A DNA stretch of 64,000 bases from Clostridia bacterium (GTDB lineage: Bacteria > Bacillota > Clostridia > Christensenellales > Aristaeellaceae). This document shows positions 25,523-35,113 of the stretch, piece after piece. Every line of letters starts with the position of its first letter. Position 1 is the first letter of the stretch. The notes under the pieces were generated by a model. The model was not told the origin of the DNA and did no database searches. It saw nothing but the letters and a program-made list of their open reading frames with translations. Location: NCBI GenBank assembly GCA_017549335.1, contig JAFYVB010000003.1:1-64000 (forward strand), read 5' to 3'. The position numbers and the translations under genes are program-made.

Positions 25523-27970
25523 ATGGCCAAAAAGCCGACCCCCCCGCCCATTACGCCCGATATCATTCAGATGCCGCTGGAGGACGTCATGCACATGAGC
25601 ATGATGCCCTATGCCGAGCACGTCATTCTGGAGCGCGCACTGCCCCGCGTGGAAGACGGCATGAAGCCCGTACAGCGCCGCATTCTCTATACCATGATGG
25701 AACTGAACAACACCCCCGACAAGCCCCATCGCAAGTGTGCGCGTATCGTGGGTGACTGTTTGGGTAAATATCATCCCCACGGCGACTCCTCCGTGTATGA
25801 CGCGCTGGTGCGCATGGCGCAGGATTTTTCCATGCGCGAAACGCTGGTGGACGGCCACGGCAACTTCGGCTCCATCGACGGCGACGGCGCCGCTGCCATG
25901 CGTTATACCGAAGCGCGTATGGCGCCCCTTGCGCTGCAGATGCTGCGGGATATCGAAAAGGATACCGTGCCTTTCCATCTCAACTTTGACGATACCCTCA
26001 AAGAGCCCGAAGTGCTGCCCGCCCGCTATCCCAATCTTTTGGTCAACGGCGCGTCAGGCATCGCAGTAGGCCTTGCCACCAATATTCCGCCCCATAATCT
26101 GGGTGAGGTGATCAAGGCGGTCAACCTGCGCATTGACAACCCCGAAGCCCAGCTCCATGATTTTATGAAGGTGCTGCCCGCGCCCGATTTCCCCACCGGC
26201 GGCGTATTGCTGGATACTCCCGAGATCGAAAACGCCTACCGCACGGGCCGCGGCAAACTGACGCTGCGCGCCAGGGTGCATATCGAGCCCGGCCCCTCCG
26301 GCCGCAGCCTGATCTGCATCACCGAGGTACCCTATCAGATCAACAAGGCCATGATGCTGGAGCGCATCTTAAAGCTCAGCGAAGAAAAGAAGGCCATGTT
26401 CTCCTGCATCCACGATATCCGCGACGAGTCCGACCGCACCGGTCTGCGCGCCGTGATTGAGATCAAGAAGGACGTGGATCCCCAGAAAGTGCTGGCCAAG
26501 CTGTACAAGTACAGCGATCTGCAGGTGACCTACGGCGTGAACATCGTGGCCATTGCCGACGGCAAGCCCATGCAGATGGGGCTGCTTTCGCTGCTGGATC
26601 ACTTCATCCGTCACCAGAAAAACGTGGTCACCCGCCGTACCCGGTATGATCTGGATCAGGCGAAGGCCCGCGCCCACATTGTGGAGGGTCTGATCCGCGC
26701 CGTGGACGTGCTGGATGAGGTCATCAAGACCATCCGCGCTTCGAAAAACGGCAAGGAAGCCCGCCAGCGTCTGTGCGAGCAGTTCGGCTTCACCGAAATT
26801 CAGGCGCAGGCCATTCTCGATCTGCGTCTGCAGCGCCTCACCGGCCTTGAAATTCTGGCGCTGCGGGAAGAATTTGCACAGCTGCAGAAGAAGATCGCCG
26901 AATATGAGAGCATCCTCAAGAGCGAAAAGAAGCTGCTGAACGTGATCAAAAAGGAACTGGGCGAGATCGGCGAGCAGTTTAAGAACGCCCGCCGCACGGA
27001 GATCCTCAAGGACGACAAGACCGAAGACCTTCTCAAAGAGGACGAGGACGATCTGCCTGTGCCCGAGGATGCGGTGGTGCTTTACACCCGCGGCGGTCAG
27101 CTGCGCCGCATGACGCCCAGACTTTATGAAAAGATCGACGTGTCCACGGCGGAAAGCGATATGCCCCTCTTCCTGCTGCGTACACAGACCGACCATACGC
27201 TTTTGATCTTCACCGACCGCGGCGCGTGCTACACCCTGAACGTGGGCGCCATTGCCGAAAGCCTGCGCGTCAAGGAGCGCGGTACGGCGCTGACGGGCAT
27301 TCTGCAGGGCTTTGAAAAGGGTGAAAAGTGCGTGCAGATGATGGATATTGCCCCCCATGGCTTTGACACCATGGAGGATCTGATCTTCTTTACCAAGAAG
27401 GGTATGATCAAGCGCACGCCGGCGCAGGAATACAATGTGCGCCGCCAGCGCATTGCCGCGTTGACCATGAAGGAGGGCGACGAGCTGATCGCCGTTGAAA
27501 CGGCGCAGAAGAACGCCGACGCCGCCATCATCACCCGCAGCGGCATGAGCATTCGCTTTGCGCTGGATGCCGTTCCCGCTCAGGGCCGCGCCTCCTCCGG
27601 CGTCAAGGGCATCAATATCACCCCGGATGATAACGTCGTTCTCGGCTGCACGCTGGTGAACAGCGATCAGGTGCTGATCTTCAGCGACTGCGGCTATGCC
27701 AAGCGCGTACCCGGCGCCATGCTGGATCCCCAGGGCCGCGCAGGCAAGGGCGTCAAGTGCTTCCCCTTCAATAAAAACGGCAGCAACGGCACCTATGTGG
27801 CTGCGGCTGCGAAGATCAGCTTCGTCCGTGACTTTACCGTGCAGCAGGCGGGCGGCATGCTTACTCCCATGAACAGCGAATCCATCGCCTGCCAGAGCCT
27901 GAGCGATAAGGGCAAGATGGCGGTCATTGCGCTGATGGATGACGTGGTGACGGATATTATTCTGTGGTAA
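25523..27970 (+). CDS. parC: Type IIA topoisomerase subunit A (topoisomerase IV ParC-like)
   Basis: An 815-residue GyrA/ParC protein. The winged-helix and tower domains carry the catalytic tyrosine Y128 in AAMRYTEAR, preceded by KYHPHGDSSVY. The C-terminal beta-pinwheel begins near residue 515. I find no QRRGGKG-like GyrA box; the closest is PQGRAGKG near residue 737. Without a GyrA box the enzyme should decatenate rather than supercoil. The breakage-reunion domain is nonetheless more GyrA-like (MAQDF..LVDGHGNFG) than Bacillus ParC. GGAGG precedes the ATG; the gene lies 40 bases after parE and is surely cotranscribed. Confidence 0.8.
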   Translation: MAKKPTPPPITPDIIQMPLEDVMHMSMMPYAEHVILERALPRVEDGMKPVQRRILYTMMELNNTPDKPHRKCARIVGDCLGKYHPHGDSSVYDALVRMAQDFSMRETLVDGHGNFGSIDGDGAAAMRYTEARMAPLALQMLRDIEKDTVPFHLNFDDTLKEPEVLPARYPNLLVNGASGIAVGLATNIPPHNLGEVIKAVNLRIDNPEAQLHDFMKVLPAPDFPTGGVLLDTPEIENAYRTGRGKLTLRARVHIEPGPSGRSLICITEVPYQINKAMMLERILKLSEEKKAMFSCIHDIRDESDRTGLRAVIEIKKDVDPQKVLAKLYKYSDLQVTYGVNIVAIADGKPMQMGLLSLLDHFIRHQKNVVTRRTRYDLDQAKARAHIVEGLIRAVDVLDEVIKTIRASKNGKEARQRLCEQFGFTEIQAQAILDLRLQRLTGLEILALREEFAQLQKKIAEYESILKSEKKLLNVIKKELGEIGEQFKNARRTEILKDDKTEDLLKEDEDDLPVPEDAVVLYTRGGQLRRMTPRLYEKIDVSTAESDMPLFLLRTQTDHTLLIFTDRGACYTLNVGAIAESLRVKERGTALTGILQGFEKGEKCVQMMDIAPHGFDTMEDLIFFTKKGMIKRTPAQEYNVRRQRIAALTMKEGDELIAVETAQKNADAAIITRSGMSIRFALDAVPAQGRASSGVKGINITPDDNVVLGCTLVNSDQVLIFSDCGYAKRVPGAMLDPQGRAGKGVKCFPFNKNGSNGTYVAAAAKISFVRDFTVQQAGGMLTPMNSESIACQSLSDKGKMAVIALMDDVVTDIILW

Positions 27971-27985
27971 AGGGAGAGCAAACGG

Positions 27986-28360
27986 ATGAAGATCATGAAA
28001 TCTGCTCAGGATTACCTGGAGGCCATGCTGATTCTTAAGGAACGGCACGGCTATATCCGTTCCATTGATATTGCCGCCGAGCTTCAGGTCACCAAGCCCA
28101 GCGTCAGCTATGCCACCAAGCGTCTGCGCGAAAACGGCTATATCACCATGAAGGAAGACGGAATGATCACCCTGACCGAAAAGGGGCTTGAGATCGCCGA
28201 AAATATGTATGAGCGCCATCGACTGCTCACACAGTTTTTCATGCGCCTTGGCGTGGATGAAAAGATCGCCCGTGAGGATGCCTGCAAAGTGGAGCACGAG
28301 CTGAGCGAGGAAACCTTTCAGGCCATGAAAAAACATGTGGAGTTTTACACGCAAAAATGA
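27986..28360 (+). CDS. DtxR/MntR-family metal-dependent regulator
   Basis: A 124-residue regulator with an N-terminal winged helix (DIAAELQVTKPSVSYATKRL) and the metal-binding dimerisation domain, but no C-terminal SH3 domain, so it has the short MntR architecture. Candidate metal ligands are Asp and Glu in AQDYLEA, His in YERHRLL, and Cys, Glu, His in CKVEHELS. The last set is CxxEH, as in iron-type DtxR/IdeR, whereas MntR has ExxEH. Manganese or iron homeostasis is therefore both possible. It starts 15 bases after parC and ends at a strong terminator. Confidence 0.85.
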   Translation: MKIMKSAQDYLEAMLILKERHGYIRSIDIAAELQVTKPSVSYATKRLRENGYITMKEDGMITLTEKGLEIAENMYERHRLLTQFFMRLGVDEKIAREDACKVEHELSEETFQAMKKHVEFYTQK

Positions 28361-28367
28361 TTCCTTG

Positions 28368-28398
28368 GCTGCCGCAGGCGTATGCGGCAGCTTTGCTT
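28368..28398 (+). terminator. Intrinsic terminator after the DtxR-family gene
   Basis: GCTGCCGCA/TGCGGCAGC stem with a short loop, followed by a T-rich tract. Confidence 0.75.
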
Positions 28399-28428
28399 TT
28401 ATATGAGAAACGAAAGGAGAAATAAAAT

Positions 28429-29850
28429 ATGCTTCCCACTCCCCGAAACTATGCCGTTTGGCCTGCTGTTGTATTGGCGGGCAAGGAAACACACATGACG
28501 ATCATTGCCGAGGAACGCGCTTTCCTTGCCTTTGAGGATGTGGAATACACGCTGAAGATCGTGCCGATCAACGGCGATGAAACCGATTACTACGATGCGC
28601 CCGTGACCCATCGCTATCTCACGTTCCGCGGACACAACGGCGCGCTGGAGTTTGATTATACCTTTGAAGAGGAAATGGAATACCGTTTGCAGCTTTACAG
28701 GGATGAAACTCTGCTGGAGGATATGCGGGTATACGCGCTGGAAGAGGATCTATACGCGCTCACGCCCCTGCGCGGCGATCTGCACGGGCATTCTTACCGT
28801 TCGGACGGCAGACGCGATCCCGCGGCGCTGGCGGGGCATTACCGCGAACAGGGGTATGATTTCTTTGCGCTGACCGATCATAACCGTTTTTATCCCGGCG
28901 GGGAGATCGACGAGGCATACGAGGGTGTGGACACCGGCTTTGCCCGTGTTCGCGGCGAGGAAGTGCACGCGCCCGGCTGCATGGCACATATCGTGCATGT
29001 GGGCGGAAAACGCAGCGTTGCGGCGCAGTATGTGAACGATAAAGAAACATACGAAAAACAGCTCGCGGAATGCGAGACGCGTGTGCCTGAAAATGTGCCG
29101 GAGGTATACCGCAAGCGCTATGCCTGTTTGATGTGGGTATCGGAGCGTATTCATGAGGCGGGCGGACTGGCGATCTTTGCCCATCCCTTCTGGCGGCCTG
29201 CGAAATCCATGGTGAACAATGTACAGGAACCCTTTGCCAAGCTGCTGCTGAAAAGCGGGATGTTTGATGCATACGAAGTGGTGGGCGGCGTCGGTCAGGT
29301 GAATAATAACCTTTCCCTGAACCTGTGGAACGATATGCGGGCGGAAGGCGTGAAGATTCCCGCTGTGGCGTCCAGCGACGTGCATAAGATCACGGAAGCT
29401 GCTTCCTTCCCGCATCATTTTACCGTTTGCTTTGCCGAAAAAAACGAAAACGACGCCATTGCTTCCGCGGTGAAAAACGGCCTTTGCGTGGCGGTGGAGG
29501 CGATGGGCGATGAATACCGCCGCTGCTATCGATGCTACGGCTCGCTGCGTTTGGTGAACTATGCTCATTTCCTGCTGGCCAATTACTTTGCGCCCATGCA
29601 GCGGCTGTGTCAGGGCACAGGCGTGATGATGCGCGCTTATGCCATGGAGGAGTGCGATAAGGCTGTGATCGAGGGGATGACCAGGGTGTGTCATGACTGG
29701 CGCGATCGCTTCTTCGGCCGCAAGGCGGCGCATTTGCCCGGTGAAAAGATCCGCGCTTTTGAGGAAAAGTGGCGCGACGCGCAGATGAAGGGCCCGAAGA
29801 CGAAAGGCAGCCGGATTTACGGTACGGACAAGGTAACGCGGCAGATCTGA
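28429..29850 (+). CDS. PHP-domain phosphoesterase family protein
   Basis: A 473-residue protein. Residues 1-115 form an N-terminal beta-rich region, followed by a PHP (polymerase and histidinol phosphatase) domain. Its metal-binding motifs are visible: HGHSYRSDG, LTDHNRF, RGEEVHAPG, FAHPFWRP and ASSDVHK. The last 100 residues are helical and basic. PHP proteins are metal-dependent phosphoesterases or nucleotidases; the substrate here is unknown. GAAAGGAGA precedes the ATG. It stands alone between two terminator-like elements and is unlike the two shorter PHP proteins elsewhere in the window. Confidence 0.82.
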   Translation: MLPTPRNYAVWPAVVLAGKETHMTIIAEERAFLAFEDVEYTLKIVPINGDETDYYDAPVTHRYLTFRGHNGALEFDYTFEEEMEYRLQLYRDETLLEDMRVYALEEDLYALTPLRGDLHGHSYRSDGRRDPAALAGHYREQGYDFFALTDHNRFYPGGEIDEAYEGVDTGFARVRGEEVHAPGCMAHIVHVGGKRSVAAQYVNDKETYEKQLAECETRVPENVPEVYRKRYACLMWVSERIHEAGGLAIFAHPFWRPAKSMVNNVQEPFAKLLLKSGMFDAYEVVGGVGQVNNNLSLNLWNDMRAEGVKIPAVASSDVHKITEAASFPHHFTVCFAEKNENDAIASAVKNGLCVAVEAMGDEYRRCYRCYGSLRLVNYAHFLLANYFAPMQRLCQGTGVMMRAYAMEECDKAVIEGMTRVCHDWRDRFFGRKAAHLPGEKIRAFEEKWRDAQMKGPKTKGSRIYGTDKVTRQI

Positions 29851-29896
29851 TGGGGGTAATCTGCATCCTTTGGCGGATCGTTTTTTTAGCTGTGAA

Positions 29897-29925
29897 TTGA
29901 CAATGCAATGTTAATAAACTATAAT
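29897..29925 (+). promoter_or_regulatory. Promoter of the DUF4234 gene
   Basis: -35 TTGACA (29897-29902), 17-base spacer, -10 TATAAT (29920-29925), 40 bases before the ATG. Confidence 0.88.
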
Positions 29926-29965
29926 AAACTCAAATAAACCTTTTTAAAAAGGAGAGGCATAACAA

Positions 29966-30376
29966 ATGAAAACGAACCGCAGTATTATCGTTCTGATTCT
30001 GCTGAGTATCCTGACCTGCGGAATCTATCCCCTGTTCTTCTGGTACTCCTATGTGAAGGATGTAAACCGGATGTGCGCCGGCGACGGCAAGAATACCAAC
30101 GGCATCCTGATGCTTTTCCTGCTGTCTCTCATCACTTTCGGTATTTACGCGATTGTGTGGCAGTACGGCATGCAGAATCGTCTGCGTGACAATGCGTCCA
30201 AATATAACGCTGGTTTGATCAAGGGCGGCGGTACCGTGCTTTGCTGGTCGATTTTCGGCAGCTTGCTGTTTGGTATCGGCCCGCTGGTTGCTCTCTACAT
30301 TCAGATTGACAGCATCAACCGTCTTGCCTACGGCTACAACACCATGAAGAACAGAACTATCGGCGCTCACATTTAA
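29966..30376 (+). CDS. DUF4234 small membrane protein
   Basis: A 136-residue integral membrane protein. Three hydrophobic segments are clear: residues about 7-27 (ending GIYPLFFWYS), 48-68 (ending YAIVWQY) and 90-115. The repeated CGIYPLFFWY/FGIYAIVWQY motifs are typical of DUF4234, whose function is unknown. A perfect sigma-A promoter and AAAGGAGAG site suggest strong expression. The stop is directly followed by the hairpin of repeat copy C, which could act as its terminator. Confidence 0.85.
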   Translation: MKTNRSIIVLILLSILTCGIYPLFFWYSYVKDVNRMCAGDGKNTNGILMLFLLSLITFGIYAIVWQYGMQNRLRDNASKYNAGLIKGGGTVLCWSIFGSLLFGIGPLVALYIQIDSINRLAYGYNTMKNRTIGAHI

Positions 30377-30379
30377 TCG

Positions 30380-30605
30380 TCATAAAAAAGAGCGGGAATT
30401 TCGGCTGTGAAAGCAAGTTTTCTCACCGATCTTCACCGCTCTTTTTCGTTTGCTTCGCACCGGGCAGTGCCCGGCCCTTGTGCCGATCACGTTGTGTACG
30501 GGCACAGGCTTGGGTGTGGGGGATAACGCGCTCTGCGGAGCGCTACACCTCATCAGTCACTTTCAGTGACAGCTTCCCCTCAAGGGGAAGCCAAGAAATA
30601 ATCGC
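30380..30605. repeat. Modular intergenic repeat, copy C
   Basis: This convergent gap between the DUF4234 gene and ftsY contains the plus-strand hairpin 30384-30446 (outer stem AAAAAAGAGCGG/CCGCTCTTTTT, inner GAAAGCAAGTTTTC), then TTTGCTTCGCA and CCGGGCAGTGCCCGG at 30458-30472. At about 30547-30592 there is a different motif, CTCATCAGTCAC...CAGTGAC plus the hairpin GCTTCCCCTCAAGGGGAAGC. I recall this second motif as a repeat common in gut Clostridia. Confidence 0.75.
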
Positions 30606-30622
30606 ACTCGTCCCCCTCACCG

Positions 30623-31534
30623 TTACTTCTCTTCTTCGCCGAACAGCGCGCTGACAAACTGCCGGGCTTCAAAGGCCTGCAGGTCGTCGATGCCCTCGCC
30701 CACGCCGATGTACCATACGGGCACATTCAGTTCGCGGCGGATAGCGATGGCCACGCCGCCCTTGGCGGTGCCGTCCAGCTTGGTGAGAATGATGCCGTTG
30801 ATTTCCACGGCTTCCTTGAACATTTTCACCTGATTGAGGCCGTTCTGACCGGTGGTGGCGTCCATGATCAGCATACAGCGCACGGTGGCCTCGGGGAAAT
30901 CGCGGTCGATGATGCGGCGCATCTTGGACAGCTCTTCCATGAGGTTCTTCTTATTATGCAGACGGCCGGCGGTGTCGATGATCAGCAGGTCTGCCTTGCG
31001 GGCCTTGGCGGCCTGCACGGCGTCATAGACCACGGCGGCGGGATCGCTGCCGGGCTGATGCTTGATCAGCGGTACGTTGGCGCGTTCCGCCCAGACAGCC
31101 AGCTGATCGTCGGCGGCGGCGCGGAAGGTATCGCCGGCGGCCAGCATCACGCTGCGGCCGATCTCCTGAAAGCGCAGCGCCAGCTTGCCCACGGTAGTGG
31201 TTTTGCCAACGCCGTTGACGCCCACCACGAACATGACCATGGGCCAGCCCAGAGGCGGACGGGGGATATTCATTTCCTCCACCAGCAGATCCTTGAACAT
31301 TTTGCGGGCAACGGCGGCATCCTTGATCTTCTGGGATTCCACACGGGCACGCAGTTCATCAATGATCTGGGTGCTGGCGCGGACGCCCACGTCGGACAAG
31401 AGCAGAATGTCGGTCAGCTCCTCGTAGAAATCCTCATCGATTTCCACGGTGTTTTCAACCAGTTCATCCACGCGCTCGGTCAGATTGCCTCGGGTCTTGG
31501 ACAAGCCCTGCTTGAGTCTTGCAAAAAAGCCCAT
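30623..31534 (-). CDS. ftsY: Signal recognition particle receptor FtsY
   Basis: A 303-residue SRP GTPase. It has the helical N domain and the G domain with GVNGVGKTTT, DTAGRLHNKKNLM and TKLDGTAKGG. The long acidic A domain of E. coli FtsY is absent, as in many Gram-positives. It docks ribosome-nascent chains carried by Ffh onto the membrane translocon. GGAGG precedes the ATG. It is the last gene of plsX-acpP-rnc-smc-ftsY, starting 18 bases after smc. Confidence 0.96.
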   Translation of the reverse strand: MGFFARLKQGLSKTRGNLTERVDELVENTVEIDEDFYEELTDILLLSDVGVRASTQIIDELRARVESQKIKDAAVARKMFKDLLVEEMNIPRPPLGWPMVMFVVGVNGVGKTTTVGKLALRFQEIGRSVMLAAGDTFRAAADDQLAVWAERANVPLIKHQPGSDPAAVVYDAVQAAKARKADLLIIDTAGRLHNKKNLMEELSKMRRIIDRDFPEATVRCMLIMDATTGQNGLNQVKMFKEAVEINGIILTKLDGTAKGGVAIAIRRELNVPVWYIGVGEGIDDLQAFEARQFVSALFGEEEK

Positions 31535-31552
31535 TGCTGCGCCTCCTATCGG

Positions 31553-34500
31553 TTAATTATAGTTCTCCAGATTGACGCTTACCATGCTGGAAACGCCTTT
31601 TTCCTCCATCGCAACGCCGTACAGCGCATCGCAGCGCTCCATGGTGCCCTTGCGGTGGGTGACCACCACAAACTGGGTGGTCTTTGCGAATTCCACCAGA
31701 TAATCGGCAAAATAACTGATGTTCGCCTCGTCCAGTGCCGCTTCGATCTCGTCCAGAATGCAGAAGGGCGTGGGCTTGACTTTCAGCATGGCAAAGAGAA
31801 TGGCAATGGCTGTCAGCGCGCGCTCGCCGCCAGAGAGGAGCGAGAGCAGCTGCAGCTTCTTTCCCGGAGGCTGCGCCACCACTTCGATGCCGCAGGAGAG
31901 CGGATCATTGGGATCGGTGAGCTTCAGCTCCGCCATGCCGCCGCCGAAGAGGCGCACAAAGGTCTCCTTGAAATTCTCGTTCAGCTTGTCAAATTCCGAC
32001 ACGAACTGCTTTTCCATCTGGGAGAGCAGCCGCTTGATCAGGCCGCGCAGGTCGCTTTCGGCCTGGGTCATGTCTTCCTTCTGACGGCTCATTTCGTCAA
32101 AGCGTTCCTTGGTCTGGGCGTATTCTTCCACGGCATGGGCGTTGATGGGTCCCAGATCGCGGATCTCGCGGCGGATGCCGCCCGCTTCGCGCTCGCCGGA
32201 GGTGAGGGAGAAGGTGCCTTCGGGCAGACGGAACTCCTCCGCAGTGGAGAGCGTTGCCTCGTAGGTATTCCACATATGCTCGGTGAGGGTGTTCATTTCG
32301 TTTTCGGCACGGGCGAAAAGGATCTCCGTGCGGTGCAGCTTATCGCCGTCCTGGGTATGACGCTCGTGCAGCTCTTCGCTCTCCTGCATCAGCGCGCGCT
32401 GGGTTTCAAGACGCTGCTGACGCTCGGTTTCCAGATTCTGCGATTCGGTTTCGGCCTGCTCGGCAGCGGTTTTCTGCTCGCTGACGGCGGCTTCCAGCTG
32501 CCTGCGCTGGGCTTCGTTTTCGTCGGCTTCCAGCTGACGCTCCCGGGCTTTCTGTTCGATGCGTTCCAGCGCGTTCAGGTGGCTCCGGCTTTCCTCCGCC
32601 CAGCGGGCTTTGTCGCGGCGCAGCGTTTCGATGGAGTGCTCCAGCTCGGCAAAACGCAGCTTCTCCTGCGTCACGCGCTCACGCAGATCGTCTGCGGCAT
32701 CGCGGGCGCGGCGCATGGCCTGCTGCAGTTCCTCCGTGCGGCGATCCAGCTCCTCGCGGTCAACGGAAGCCGCCTGCGTGCCCTGGGAAAGATGGAGCAG
32801 ATCCTGCCGGATCTCTTCGATGCTGTCGGTAAGCTGGTTGATGGCAGTGCGTGTTTTCAGCAAGCGCTGCTCGTGGGCCTGCAGCTCGGTGGAGGCGTTG
32901 AACACCCTCTCCTGCTCGCGGGCGACGGCGATCTCCTGCTGATGCATGGCATAGGCCGCTTCGTCCCGCAGACGGCGGGCCTCCTGCTGGCGCTCCTGCA
33001 TCGTGGTCATATCAGCGCGCAGGGATTCCAGCGTCTTTTCATCCTCCTGCAGGCGGGCGGTCAGTTCTTTGATCTCACGCTCGCGGGAAAGGAAATTGCT
33101 GGTCTTGCCGCGCATGGAGCCGCCGGTCATGGAGCCGCCGGAGTGCATGACCTGTCCGTCCAGGGTAACCAGACGGAAAGCATAGCGGCCGGCGCGCATG
33201 ATGGGCAGCGCGCTGTCCAGATCTTTGGCTACCACGGTGCGGCCCAGCAAGTTTTCCATTACGGGCTGATAGCGGCTGTCATAGCTGATCAGTTCGCTGG
33301 CAACGCCCAGACAGCCGGGCATGGACAAAACGCGGCGCTCTTCGTTGTTGAGGGTATGGGAACGGATATTGGACAAGGGCAGGAAAGTGGCGCGGCCGCT
33401 TTCGCTGCGCTTTAAGTATTCGATCAGACGCTTGGCGGTGACGTCATCGGTGGTGACGATGTTCTGCAGGCTGCCGCCCATGACGGCATCCAGTGCCACT
33501 TCCAGCTCCTTGGGCACCTGCATCAGCTGTGCCACAACGCCGCAGACGTTCTTATCGCCCTGGGCGAACTGCAGCGCACGGCGCACGGCATTGGCATAGC
33601 CTTCCATGTCCCGGGCCATTTCGGTCAGCACCTTCAGGCGGCTGCGGGCAGACTGCATATTCATGGCCAGCTGCTGCATGCGGGCGGTCTTTTCCTCGCC
33701 CTCGGCCACCAGACTGCGCACGTTCAGTTCCAGCTTCTGCGCTTCCTCACGGGCGGCGGCCAGTTCTTTATCCGCCGCTTCCTGCAGCTTCAGCGCTTCG
33801 TCATACTGCTTGCGGATGTCCTCGCCCTGAGCGCTCAATTCGCCTTCGTTGCCCTTGAGCTGCACCAGATAGGTCTCCATCTGCTGGCACATGGCCTGCT
33901 TCTGGGTTTGGGTATTGCGGGCGTCGCTGAGGCGGTTGACGGCGGAAAGGATATCCGCCTTGTGCTGATCCAGCGCCTGCTCGGCGTCATCGGCACGCTG
34001 CGCGGCGGCATCCGCTTCGCTCTGGGTCTTTTCCAGCGATTTTCTGGCGTTTTCAAGGGCAATGGCGGCAGCCTCATCGGCACCGTCGCCCTCGCGGGTC
34101 ATGTTTTCCAGTTCGGTCAGTCGGTCGCGGCGGCCGGCAGCATCTTCCTGCAGACGGCTGATCTCGGCCTGCAGGGATTCCGTGCGCTGCTGGGTCTTTT
34201 CGCAGGCGGTCTTAAGCTGATGCAGCTCCTCCGTGCGCATACGGCTTTCGGCGCGGGCCTGTCCGATCTCATCGTCCAGCATGCGTACCGCTTCATCGAT
34301 GGCGGCGCGCTCGCGGCTGTTTTCCTGCAGGCGGGCTTCATGCTGCAAAAGCTCGTCCCGCAGCTGCTCCATGGCGTCATGCAGTTCCGTCATACGCTCG
34401 GACAGCTTGCCGTGCTTGAGCAGGAAAATGTTCATTTCCAGCGACTTGAGCTTGCCCGACAGCTCCTGATACTTCAGCGCGGACTGGGCCTGCTCGTGCA

Positions 34501-35113
34501 AAGGCTCGATGCGGCCGCCCAGCTCTTCCAGAATATCGTTGACGCGGTCCAGATTATCCAGCGTGCGCGTCAGCTTGCGCTCGGCTTCATCCTTGCGGAT
34601 GCGGAAGGTGGAAATGCCCGCCGCTTCCTCAAAGACTTCACGGCGGTCCTCGCTGTTGTTGGACAGAATGTCGTCAATGCGGCCCTGACCGATATTGGAA
34701 TAGCCGTCCTTGCCGATGCCGGTATCATAGAAAAGCTCTTTGATATCGCGCAGACGGCAGGCTGTTTTGTTCAGATAGTATTCACTTTCGCCGCTGCGGT
34801 ACAGCCGGCGGGTGACGGCGACCTCGGTGAAATTGGTTTTCAGCGCGCCGTCGTCGTTTTCAAAGATCAGCGTGACTTCGGCATAGGCCAGCTTCTTGCG
34901 CTTTTCGGTGCCGTTGAAAATAACGTCCTGCATGCTGCCGCCGCGCAGCTCACGGGGATTCTGCTCGCCCAGCACCCACTTGACGGCGTCGCCGATGTTG
35001 CTCTTGCCCGAGCCGTTGGGGCCTACAATGCCCGTGATGCCGCCGTTGAAAATGACTTCCGTACGCTGGGCGAAGGACTTGAAGCCGTAGATCTCCAGCT
35101 TTTTCAGCCTCAT
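31553..35113 (-). CDS. smc: Chromosome segregation ATPase SMC
   Basis: A 1186-residue SMC protein. Walker A GPNGSGKSN is near residue 32, long coiled coils span about 170-500 and 670-1010, the hinge (with GGSLQNIVTTDD and MHSGGSMTGGSMRG) lies between them, and the signature LLSGGERALTAIA with Walker B ILDEIEAALDE is near the C-terminus. SMC dimers with ScpA and ScpB condense and organise the chromosome. Its ATG overlaps the rnc stop by 4 bases. Length and domain order are normal. Confidence 0.97.
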   Translation of the reverse strand: MRLKKLEIYGFKSFAQRTEVIFNGGITGIVGPNGSGKSNIGDAVKWVLGEQNPRELRGGSMQDVIFNGTEKRKKLAYAEVTLIFENDDGALKTNFTEVAVTRRLYRSGESEYYLNKTACRLRDIKELFYDTGIGKDGYSNIGQGRIDDILSNNSEDRREVFEEAAGISTFRIRKDEAERKLTRTLDNLDRVNDILEELGGRIEPLHEQAQSALKYQELSGKLKSLEMNIFLLKHGKLSERMTELHDAMEQLRDELLQHEARLQENSRERAAIDEAVRMLDDEIGQARAESRMRTEELHQLKTACEKTQQRTESLQAEISRLQEDAAGRRDRLTELENMTREGDGADEAAAIALENARKSLEKTQSEADAAAQRADDAEQALDQHKADILSAVNRLSDARNTQTQKQAMCQQMETYLVQLKGNEGELSAQGEDIRKQYDEALKLQEAADKELAAAREEAQKLELNVRSLVAEGEEKTARMQQLAMNMQSARSRLKVLTEMARDMEGYANAVRRALQFAQGDKNVCGVVAQLMQVPKELEVALDAVMGGSLQNIVTTDDVTAKRLIEYLKRSESGRATFLPLSNIRSHTLNNEERRVLSMPGCLGVASELISYDSRYQPVMENLLGRTVVAKDLDSALPIMRAGRYAFRLVTLDGQVMHSGGSMTGGSMRGKTSNFLSREREIKELTARLQEDEKTLESLRADMTTMQERQQEARRLRDEAAYAMHQQEIAVAREQERVFNASTELQAHEQRLLKTRTAINQLTDSIEEIRQDLLHLSQGTQAASVDREELDRRTEELQQAMRRARDAADDLRERVTQEKLRFAELEHSIETLRRDKARWAEESRSHLNALERIEQKARERQLEADENEAQRRQLEAAVSEQKTAAEQAETESQNLETERQQRLETQRALMQESEELHERHTQDGDKLHRTEILFARAENEMNTLTEHMWNTYEATLSTAEEFRLPEGTFSLTSGEREAGGIRREIRDLGPINAHAVEEYAQTKERFDEMSRQKEDMTQAESDLRGLIKRLLSQMEKQFVSEFDKLNENFKETFVRLFGGGMAELKLTDPNDPLSCGIEVVAQPPGKKLQLLSLLSGGERALTAIAILFAMLKVKPTPFCILDEIEAALDEANISYFADYLVEFAKTTQFVVVTHRKGTMERCDALYGVAMEEKGVSSMVSVNLENYN

